A stretch of 20,537 nt of DNA from Pseudomonadota bacterium (GTDB taxonomy: Bacteria; Pseudomonadota; Gammaproteobacteria; Burkholderiales; Burkholderiaceae_B): positions 1 to 20,537 of the forward strand of contig JAEXOO010000048.1 in the NCBI GenBank assembly GCA_023439305.1, read 5' to 3'. Both the position numbers and the translations under genes were made by a program. Under the pieces are notes generated by a model. It searched no databases. It saw nothing but the letters and a program-made list of their open reading frames with translations, and was not told the origin of the DNA. Of the stretch, positions 1 through 7,300 are shown piece by piece (position 1 is the first letter of the stretch; each line of letters begins with the position of its first letter).

Positions 1-100
1 CGGCATAACGGCGCTTCGAGCCGCCCAGCACCTTGATGCACATTACGGAACGCGCACCTGTGTTGTCGGCCACGTCCAGCGTGGTCTGCATTTGAATCAT
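1..100 (-). CDS. rplN: 50S ribosomal protein L14, N-terminal part (cut by window edge)
   Basis: L14 is a 23S rRNA-binding protein of the large ribosomal subunit. Only the first 33 codons lie in the window. The translation opens MIQMQTTLDVADNTGARSVM and continues with CIKVLGGSKRRYA, the highly conserved L14 N-terminus, so the identification is secure despite the truncation. The ATG (98-100) is preceded by an AGGAAA Shine-Dalgarno about six bases upstream. In most bacteria rplN follows rpsQ closely (S10 to spc operon junction). Here the next gene upstream is the last gene of a cellulose operon, 369 bp away, and rplN appears to have its own promoter (384-412). The MIQMQTTL opening resembles Alcaligenaceae L14 as I remember it, which is a weak taxonomic hint. 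Confidence 0.97.
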   Translation of the reverse strand, partial: MIQMQTTLDVADNTGARSVMCIKVLGGSKRRYA

Positions 101-274
101 GATTTTTCCTGTTCCAACTTAATTGCAGCGATCCAGCCAAAATGACCGGGCCACACAACCAGTTTTGGTCCCGTCAGATTCGGATCCAGCCAGTTCGATA
201 CCGTAAACCCGATCTCGATCTGGTCCGGCAAGCCGAACCCTAGGTTGAAATCTTGCGAGAGACAAAACGTGTAT

Positions 275-296
275 TACTGCTTTTGTACTGCTTTTG
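275..296. repeat. Tandem 11-bp direct repeat in rplN leader
   Basis: TACTGCTTTTG occurs twice back to back (275-285 and 286-296) without a mismatch. A third related copy, TACCTGCTTTTTG, lies at 301-313. In the rplN transcript these read as repeated CAAAAGCAGTA units, giving an A-rich single-stranded segment. The function is unknown. It could be slippage-derived or a binding platform. Confidence 0.8.
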
Positions 297-325
297 TTTT
301 TACCTGCTTTTTGCCCCATTTACGT

Positions 326-344
326 GGGTTTTAGGCCTAAACCC
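326..344. repeat. Near-perfect palindrome in rplN leader
   Basis: GGGTTT(T)AGG is followed directly by CCTAAACCC, giving two 9-bp arms with one bulged T and no spacer. With no loop it is unlikely to fold as an RNA hairpin, so it is better read as a possible dimeric protein-binding site on DNA. It lies about 30 bp downstream of the predicted rplN transcription start, a position compatible with a regulator. No known operator was recognised. Confidence 0.45.
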
Positions 345-383
345 AGACCCAAACGCAAAGACAAATAGCCAAGTAAGCATACG

Positions 384-412
384 ATTTTACGGTAAATATC
401 CCTGCCTGGCAA
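384..412 (-). promoter_or_regulatory. Sigma-70-type promoter for rplN (spc operon)
   Basis: On the minus strand there is TTGCCA (-35, 407-412; five of six consensus bases), a 17-bp spacer, and TAAAAT (-10, 384-389; five of six). This is the best promoter match in the window and points at rplN. Transcription would start near position 377. It implies that the ribosomal operon does not depend on read-through from the cellulose operon. Confidence 0.65.
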
Positions 413-469
413 GGGCTTAGTGCACTTATCCCCATCTGTGGCGCGAGGATCACACCCGGCCAGCCCGCC

Positions 470-1621
470 CTATTCCAAGCCCGCCAGCCAATCGGCCTCT
501 GCTGGGCTGAGCGGCGCCTGGATATAGCGCTCAGGGATCTCCCAGATCAGCAAGGAAGGCCAGACGCGCGCCCCGGCGACAGGCGCCAGATAGGCCTGCA
601 TGGCCTCCCACATGCCGCCGCCGTCGCGCGCCATATTGATGACCGGCAAGGCCAGCGATTCGCTCAAGAATCCTTCAAAATCAGCGGCGTGGGAAAAGGA
701 CGTGCCTACCAATACGAGCGGCGGCCGGACCGCGTCGCCGAACAGTTCGGCCGCCAGGTCATCGTCACTGCCCGCCGCAGAGGCCGTGGCGGCATGCCGG
801 AAACGGACAGGGGTTTCGATATCGGGTGCCGGCAGCCAATACGGCGCTAGATTCTCCAGGCCGGCCAGACGGATCAGATCGCCCTGCCGCGCCCGAGGCG
901 CCTGCGCCATGCGCTCGCTGATAAGCTCAGCGGCCGGCAGGGCGCCCGATTGCAGCAATGCCTGTCGCACCGACTGCGCGGCGGCCGCGGCTCCCGCCTG
1001 CGTCCAGTGCGAGTCCAGACGCCAATAAGCGGCCACGCCCTGCCCGGCCAAAGGCGCCATGGCCGGCGTCGCATCGGCCACCAAAATGCCTCGGCTGCGC
1101 AAAGCGGCATTCCAATCCGGCAATCGCCCTTGATAAGTTGCAGGTCGCGGCAGCCCGCAATCAACTTGCGGCAACACACGGCTCTTGTCCGGCACCATCA
1201 ACACAGCCAGTTGCACATGCTCCCGCTTCAATCGACGGGCTACCTTGTCCACCATGGCCACGCGCTCACGCATATTGTGGGCGGGCCGGGCAGCGGCCTG
1301 GAGCTCTTCCTGCAGAAACAACCAATCCGCACAACCCTGCCGGACCTGCGGCCCGTAACTGCCCGCCAACAGATAGGCGCCTTGCCGGTGATAGGACGCC
1401 CAGGTCTCGAAGGCGGGGAGATAAGGCAACGAATGATTCAGCTGAGCAGCCAGTTCGCCCCCGCGCAGCCGGGCGGGCCAGCCTTCCTTCCAAAGACTAT
1501 CAAAGCGCCCCTGGAAGGCGCCCGCCACGATCAGCGCCAGTCCCAGAAACAGCGCCAGCAGGAACAAGGCCAGATCCCAAGGCCGGGCGCGATTCGATGC
1601 GTCGGATTCAGGTTTCGTCAT
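470..1621 (-). CDS. wssI: AlgJ/AlgX-like periplasmic SGNH O-acetyltransferase (WssI-type)
   Basis: Predicted 383-residue membrane-anchored periplasmic protein that would transfer acetyl groups onto cellulose, as described for the AlgJ-like WssI of Pseudomonas. An N-terminal signal-anchor lies at about residues 15-36 (hydrophobic LALFLLALFLGLALIVAGAF). The AlgJ/AlgX signature is visible: an Asp-X-His motif (D203, H205 in LDSHWTQ) and a downstream Gly-Thr-Ser motif (S308 in GTSFS) that would supply the nucleophile. The ATG at 1621 was chosen because it lies 5 bp after the wssH stop and directly precedes the membrane anchor; the frame is open further upstream, but only inside wssH. The Shine-Dalgarno is weak, so translation is probably coupled to wssH. 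It is the last gene of the operon. Confidence 0.88.
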   Translation of the reverse strand: MTKPESDASNRARPWDLALFLLALFLGLALIVAGAFQGRFDSLWKEGWPARLRGGELAAQLNHSLPYLPAFETWASYHRQGAYLLAGSYGPQVRQGCADWLFLQEELQAAARPAHNMRERVAMVDKVARRLKREHVQLAVLMVPDKSRVLPQVDCGLPRPATYQGRLPDWNAALRSRGILVADATPAMAPLAGQGVAAYWRLDSHWTQAGAAAAAQSVRQALLQSGALPAAELISERMAQAPRARQGDLIRLAGLENLAPYWLPAPDIETPVRFRHAATASAAGSDDDLAAELFGDAVRPPLVLVGTSFSHAADFEGFLSESLALPVINMARDGGGMWEAMQAYLAPVAGARVWPSLLIWEIPERYIQAPLSPAEADWLAGLE

Positions 1622-1626
1622 GGCGG

Positions 1627-3021
1627 TCAGAACTGGAAATATAGAAACGGCACGCTCTGGCGGCTGAGCACAAAGCCCAACGACACCCAAAACAGCAACA
1701 CGGGCCAGGCCTGCCGCAAGCCCGCGAACGTGCCGGCATGGCCCCGACATGCCGGCAGACTGCGCTCCTGGCGCAGCGCCAGCAACAAGCCGGCCGCCAA
1801 CGCCCAGCCATGCCAATAGCGCCAGGTGGTCAGCGTGACATCGCTGGGTCCCCATCCCGACAATCCCAGCTGGGCGCGGTAGAACACGCCCGCCGTAGGC
1901 AGGTCCGGGCTGCGGAATACCGTCCAGGCCAGAAATACAAAAAGCAGCGTCAGGCAGTGGCCCAACCAATCGGGCAAACGCCAGGGCGTGCGTCCCCACG
2001 CCTTGGCGATCGCCTGCGCCGCCCCATGGGCCACACCCCACAGCAGGAAATTCAGGTTGTCGCTGCCGTGCCACAAACCGCCTATGGCCATGACCAGCAC
2101 CAGATTGGCATACGCGCGCCACGGCGCGACTCGGCTGCCACCCAGCGGGATATACAGATAGTCGCGTATCCAGGTGGACAGGGAGATATGCCAGCGTCGC
2201 CAAAACTCCTGGATGGAGCGCGCGCTGTACGGCTGGCGAAAATTTTCCGGAAAGCGAAAGCCCAGCATCAGGCCTATGCCGATAGCCATGGCGCTATAGC
2301 CGGCAAAATCAAACAGCAATTGCACGGAATATGCCAGGCAGGCCAGCCAGGCATCGATGAAGCCGGGATCGGGCAAGGCGAACAAGGCGTCGACTAAGGG
2401 CGACAGGGTGTCGGCGATCAGGACCTTCATGCTCAACCCTATCATGAAGCGTCGCGCGCCTTCCTGCAGCCCCGGCCATCCGAACGGACGCTGCAACAGC
2501 GCCGCCTGCACCCAGTCATAGCGCAGAATGGGGCCAGCGATCAATTGCCCGAACATGGCGATGTAAGTTGCGAACAGCACGAGGCTGCGCTGCGCCTGCA
2601 CCTGCCCGCGATAGACATCGACCAGGTAAGAAATAGCCTGCAGCACAATAAAGGAAAGCCCGATGGGCAAAGCCACGCGATCCCAGTGCGGTGGCAGATG
2701 GCCGCGCCAGACTTGCCAATGGGCATAGGCCTCGGCGCCCAGATTGGCGTACTTGAACCAGAACAGAACGCCCGCATTGACGGCCACCAGCATGCCCAAC
2801 AGCCAGGGTCCGCGATGCCGCGTCTGCAGCATCAGCCCGCCCAACCAGGCCAGAATGGTCAGAGCGGCCATCAGGAACGTGAAGGCCGGACTCCACCAGG
2901 CATAAAACAGATAGCTGAACGCCAGCAAGGTGCTGTTCCTGAATCGCACCGGACTGAGTGCATAGCACGCCAGAAACACGGGAAAAAACAGGAACAGAAA
3001 CTCGGCGGACGTAAAAACCAT
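1627..3021 (-). CDS. wssH: MBOAT-family acetyl-transfer membrane protein (AlgI/WssH-like)
   Basis: 464-residue polytopic inner-membrane O-acyltransferase of the MBOAT family. It is expected to pass acetyl groups from a cytoplasmic donor across the membrane to the periplasmic acetylation proteins. The N-terminus (MVFTSAEFLFLFFPVFLACY) is typical of AlgI/DltB-like proteins. About ten hydrophobic segments are visible. The MBOAT core is clear: FWRRWHISLSTW with H278, then DYLYIPLGG, then GLWHGS with the invariant His at 318. Length matches AlgI (about 500). It lies between wssG (10-bp gap) and wssI (5-bp gap). Its Shine-Dalgarno is poor, suggesting coupling to wssG. Family assignment is secure; cellulose as the final acceptor is inferred from the operon. 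Confidence 0.93.
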   Translation of the reverse strand: MVFTSAEFLFLFFPVFLACYALSPVRFRNSTLLAFSYLFYAWWSPAFTFLMAALTILAWLGGLMLQTRHRGPWLLGMLVAVNAGVLFWFKYANLGAEAYAHWQVWRGHLPPHWDRVALPIGLSFIVLQAISYLVDVYRGQVQAQRSLVLFATYIAMFGQLIAGPILRYDWVQAALLQRPFGWPGLQEGARRFMIGLSMKVLIADTLSPLVDALFALPDPGFIDAWLACLAYSVQLLFDFAGYSAMAIGIGLMLGFRFPENFRQPYSARSIQEFWRRWHISLSTWIRDYLYIPLGGSRVAPWRAYANLVLVMAIGGLWHGSDNLNFLLWGVAHGAAQAIAKAWGRTPWRLPDWLGHCLTLLFVFLAWTVFRSPDLPTAGVFYRAQLGLSGWGPSDVTLTTWRYWHGWALAAGLLLALRQERSLPACRGHAGTFAGLRQAWPVLLFWVSLGFVLSRQSVPFLYFQF

Positions 3022-3031
3022 AAAAAGGGGA

Positions 3032-3685
3032 TCAGTCCTGCATGGCGTCCTGCAGCCAGAGCGCGTTGATTTCGCCCTGTCCGGACTCAGTCACGATAAG
3101 GCTGTAGCGCTCGCCGGCCTGCAAAAGCCCCGATGCAGGCACCGCGACACGAGGCTGGCCGGCGCCGCAGTCCAATTCCAGCGCCAGTTGGACCGGGTTG
3201 ACCTGGCGACGCGACCATTGACCGGGAACCACGTCCTGCACGATGCGCAGCTCGCGACCCTGCACGCTCAGCGCGGCGCTGGCGCAGGCCGGCGCGGCGT
3301 TATACACCGTGATGGATGCTTTGGCCGCATTGAAATCATCGACGACATCCGTAAAGCGCTGCGCGGCAGCCTCTTTGCCCGAGGCCAGCACGACCGTCAG
3401 AAACTGCCCCTCCGGCAGACGATCATCCAGGATGATGCGCGCATCGCCCAATTGCACCGCTCCCTCCAGGGGCCGATCCGCCCGTACCGGTTGGAACGGC
3501 GTGGCGCCACCCTGCCCTTCCAGGGCCACGGCCTCTTTGCCCAGCCGAGCCTGCTGCCCGCCCGCATTCACAAAGCGCACATAGGCCGTAGGCTCATCCG
3601 GCCCCGTGCTGTACAGACTGGGAGCGGCGTGCGCGCTACCCAGTGTCAGCAGGCCCAGTAACAGAGAGCGCAAAGGCAGAATCAT
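3032..3685 (-). CDS. wssG: AlgF-like periplasmic acetylation accessory protein (WssG-type)
   Basis: 217-residue secreted protein. A clear signal peptide is present (MILPLRSLLLGLLTLGSAHA, cleavage probably after residue 20, AHA-AP). The mature part has two beta-rich halves, each resembling the AlgF repeat (Tyr-Val-Arg-Phe-Val-Asn near 34-40 and Ile-Thr-Val-Tyr-Asn-Ala near 125-130). AlgF is an adaptor in alginate acetylation that links AlgI/J/X, and the equivalent here should serve cellulose acetylation. Start: the ATG at 3685 overlaps the wssF stop as ATGA and has GGAG six bases upstream. This makes it preferable to the long in-frame extension, which runs through wssF in another frame. No enzymatic motif was seen, consistent with an adaptor. 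Confidence 0.85.
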   Translation of the reverse strand: MILPLRSLLLGLLTLGSAHAAPSLYSTGPDEPTAYVRFVNAGGQQARLGKEAVALEGQGGATPFQPVRADRPLEGAVQLGDARIILDDRLPEGQFLTVVLASGKEAAAQRFTDVVDDFNAAKASITVYNAAPACASAALSVQGRELRIVQDVVPGQWSRRQVNPVQLALELDCGAGQPRVAVPASGLLQAGERYSLIVTESGQGEINALWLQDAMQD

Positions 3686-4332
3686 TTTTTCTCCGCCTCG
3701 AAGGCGTTCAACTGCTCGGCAATGGCCTTGCCCCATTTGGCATAGCCGCTGGCGGTAAAGTGCTGGCCGTCCGTGGTGGCCCATTGGCCTGGTTTGGACA
3801 TATCCAACGAGTTGATGTAGTGGCAGGGAGCGACGTTTTGCTGCAGAAAGTCCGAAACTTCCTGAACCCGAGCAAAGGTTTTCTGATAGCGGCCGCCTTC
3901 GGTACCCCAGGCCGGTCCCACCCAGACGCACTGGGTCTTGGTGGAGGCGATTTCCTTGGTCAGCGCCGTGACGCTCTTCCAGGCCCAGGCCTTGGGAAAC
4001 GCACCCTTGTCGTAGCCGGCCATGGCATCGCCCATTACAACGATCACCATGTCGGGCTTGATCTGGCCGACCAGGTCCTTGATAGGCCGGGTCTGCGTAT
4101 TGTTGGGCAGAATGCTCAGGCGATTGTTCTCGATGCGCTCGGCGGCTCCGCACGTGCCGGGCGTGGGTTTGAGCCAATCGCCCGCATTGGTGCCGCACAC
4201 TCCGAACGTGTGGACATGCGCCCCTTGAGCCTGCAGCTCGTTGTGCAGCGTGTCGATCAGATAGTTGCGATTAGTCAGGTGGCTGTCGCCGATCACCAGA
4301 ATGGTCAAACCGGTCAGGACGGAAGCTAGCAT
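3682..4332 (-). CDS. wssF: SGNH/GDSL-type hydrolase (WssF-like)
   Basis: 216-residue SGNH hydrolase-fold protein in the position of WssF, which has been linked to cellulose acetylation in Pseudomonas wss operons. Block I is ILVIGDSH (nucleophile S17). A conserved Gly lies in the GVCGTNAGDW segment (44-53), and the Asp-X-X-His catalytic pair is DGQH (D188, H191). Block III reads GDAM (101-104) and lacks the usual Asn. The start at 4332 follows AAGAG about ten bases upstream and lies 19 bp after the bcsC stop. In-frame starts further upstream overlap bcsC and still add no convincing signal peptide. Cellular location is therefore unclear: the only hydrophobic stretch (residues 2-15) runs into the GDS strand. 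Overlaps wssG by 4 bp. Confidence 0.8.
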   Translation of the reverse strand: MLASVLTGLTILVIGDSHLTNRNYLIDTLHNELQAQGAHVHTFGVCGTNAGDWLKPTPGTCGAAERIENNRLSILPNNTQTRPIKDLVGQIKPDMVIVVMGDAMAGYDKGAFPKAWAWKSVTALTKEIASTKTQCVWVGPAWGTEGGRYQKTFARVQEVSDFLQQNVAPCHYINSLDMSKPGQWATTDGQHFTASGYAKWGKAIAEQLNAFEAEKK

Positions 4333-4351
4333 GATATCGATACTCTTGAAT

Positions 4352-7300
4352 CTATTGGAACTTGCCCCCGTAAGGCTCGCCATAGGGGGATGAATACGGG
4401 ACCAGCGGCAGATCCGCCGTGCGGCGCGTCTGCTGGTCAAAGTAGTACTTCAGGTAGATACCACCTATCCACTGGCGGTAGTCCCCTGATTTATCGATGC
4501 CCAGATGCCCCCCGAACGCCATGCCGGGGGTGAAGTTGTACTCGGCGCCCACATTGAAATTATACGCAAGGCCGGTTTTCGTCTGGCCGGCGTAGAAACC
4601 GGAATTTGCTGCCGACAAACCATCCAGGATCTGCTGGTCGGTAAAGCCCGACATGGCCTTGAGCCGTGCCAACTCCTGCTGCGCCGTACCGCCCGAGGCC
4701 TGGGCACGGGATTCGACCATGCCCCAGATCTCTTCGCCGCTCTTGCCCGGCATCAAATCGGCCGAATCTTCCTTGAAGTGCTGCAGAGCCAGCGACCCTG
4801 AGACCTTGAACGTCAGGTCATCCACTTTGCGCGACCAGTTGAACGGCACTCCCACCGTGAATGAGGTCTGGGGACTGAAATAGCCCCCGTGTCCGGGTGT
4901 GAAATAGCGCAAGTTGTCCGAGTAGCCCGTGTAGTTCAGGTTCAGACCCGTCGTGAAGATATTGTCCGGCTCGTTGATCAAATGGACATAAGTGCCGGTA
5001 TTGACTTCGATGCGTCGGTTGGACTCCACATTCTTGCCATTCAGGGCATGGGCTCCGACCGACGCGTAAAAACCGTAATCGCCCAAGTCTTTGCTGATGT
5101 CCACGCGCGCGCCGGTCGCCATGACACCGCCCTGCACCTCGCCGGTCAATGGATTCTCGATACCGGCGAAAGACATGACACTGTCATTGACCGGACGGCT
5201 GGACACATTGATGCCCATACGCACCGTGCCGTCCTGGCTGACGGCGCCTTCGTAGGCAATACCGCCGGTAAACGACGTTTTCTTGAACCCCAGCGGCGTC
5301 ACGCCCAGATCCAGCTTCAAGCCCTGCAATTGATAGCCCACGGCCAGACCCACGCCGGTCTGGCTGGTGTCCATGCTGTTGTCCAGCTGGCGATTGAGGT
5401 CGCTGAAGTCGTATCCCGACCAGTTCCCTCCGACAGTGCCTTCCAGGAACTTCGACATGCTGAAATTGCCCGCATCCAAGAACACTGGAGTGGCGCGCAC
5501 GAAAGCCTGCCCGTCACCGGCGGCAAAGCGCGCCTCGATCGGGGTCTGCAGATCATCCAGACGGCTGGTACCGCTATCGCCGGTGCGCGAGCGGTAGACT
5601 GTGCCCATGCTCAGTTGCGGCGAACGATCCTCTTCGATCAGCGCCAGCTCGGCCTCCAGGGGCGAGAGCGGCGCAGCACCATATGCCGGCTGCTGCGCAT
5701 TAGCCATGAACGGCAAGGGAGCGGCAGCCTGGGCGGGGCCATAAGGATTCTGGGCAATGGGCCGGGCCGTGGCCGGCATACCGCGCGGCGCCGCTGCGGC
5801 CCTGCCGGGCGGTGCACCCCAAGCCGGAGCGGCGCCATAAGTCGGCGCAGAAGCCGGAGCGGACGCGCCCCACGCCGCGGCCGGAGCCGCGACGGCGGCC
5901 GTTGCTCCGGCCGCCGCTGGCAGGGCGAAAGTCTGAGCGCCAGTGCGGGCCGTGCGTTGGCCCGGCATGCCGACAAAAGGGTTGCCGCCGCTGGCTGGCG
6001 GCGCAAAAGCGCCGTTGGCCGAATAGCTGCGCGCATCCGATTCCTGCAGAGCCACGGCATGCTTGAGCAGCTTCTGGGCTTTGGCCGTCTTGCCCTGCAC
6101 GCGGTAAATGCCGGCGGCGGAGGTCAGTATCTGGATATCGTCAGGTGCCAATGCCACGGCAGACTCGGCTGCCTGATCGGCATACTTGAAATCACGCAGC
6201 TGATTGGCCACCAGCGCCGCGCCGATGAACAGGTCTGGACTGCTGGAGTTCTGCTGCAAGAGATGCTGATAAATGCCCAGCGCTTGATGCGCGTCGCCGG
6301 CCGACGCGTACATGCGGGCCAGGGCCGCCAAGGCCTGTGGATCGTTGGGGTTTTGCGACAATACCGGCGACAGCGCATCGTAGGCCGCCACCAGGTCGCC
6401 CTGCTCCCGCAGCGATTCGGCTTGCCGTATGGTCTGGGTATTGTGCAGTTCGCGCAAGGTCTTCTGCTGATCGGGGCTGAGCTGACGACCATCCAGGCTG
6501 CGCAATACGCCCATCGCCTCCACATCCTGCTGGGTGCGGAACAGCAGCCCGGCATATTGCAGCATCACATCCGGATCAGGCGTTTTGCTGCGCCCCATCT
6601 GCTGACGGATCAAACCCAGGGCGCGGGCACTGTCGCCCGCATCGGCATAAGCCGCCGCCACTGTGCTGGCCAAGCCGGGATTGTTCGCCACCACAGGCGC
6701 CAGCTCATCGAGCACGGCCGCGGCTTCCATGCCGCGCCCCTGCTTGCCCAGCGCGGCGGCATATTTGATACGCACCTGCACCGTGACATCGCGCTGCAGC
6801 GCCTTCATTTCGGGCGTGGCCAGATTGGCCGGAATGCGGCTGAGCGCCTGCTGGGCGCCTGCCCAATCCTGCTGCTGGCTGGCGAAGATAGCCGATGTGT
6901 ACAGCGCATCGACATTGTAGGGATCGGTCAGCAGCATGCCGTCGATCAGTCCCCGGGCTTCTTTGGGATAACCGGATTCGTTATAGATCTGCGCCAGCTC
7001 CAGGCGCACCCAGGCATTGGACGGATCGGCCGCCATCGCCTGCTCGAGCGTGGCGCGGGCCGAGGCCAGATCGCCGCGGGCGCGCTGCGCCTTGGCCAGC
7101 CCGGCCGCGTACAACCCCTGCAGCTTGGCGCGGCCGCCGGCCGCCTCCTGTTGCTTAGGCGTCAGGCTCTCGACCATCTGCCGCGCCTTGTCCACCTGAT
7201 TGGTCTGCGCGTACACCTGCACCAGCCCGGAGATGGCTTCGGAATTATTGGGATCGCGCTGATAGGCCGTGCGGTACAAAGACTCGGCTCGACGCATGTC

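Larger units (their letters stand above)
101..383 (-). other. Long 5' leader of rplN, no gene
   Basis: This gene-free stretch lies between the predicted rplN promoter and the rplN start codon, so the rplN mRNA would carry a leader of roughly 275 nt. It is more AT-rich than the flanking genes. It contains a tandem 11-bp repeat (275-296) with a third degenerate copy (301-313) and an AT-rich near-palindrome (326-344). A 66-codon open frame at 119-319 (minus) has no Shine-Dalgarno and no recognisable protein features, and I do not consider it a gene. I did not find a known riboswitch or ribosomal-protein leader motif by eye. Confidence 0.6.

Noticed and set aside
119..319. 66-codon open frame on the minus strand in the rplN leader
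   Set aside because: No Shine-Dalgarno, no recognisable domain, atypical composition, and it covers the tandem repeat. It is more likely leader sequence.
1622..2203. N-terminal extension of the wssI frame into wssH
   Set aside because: The extension lies in another frame of the wssH coding sequence, and the ATG at 1621 directly precedes the membrane anchor.
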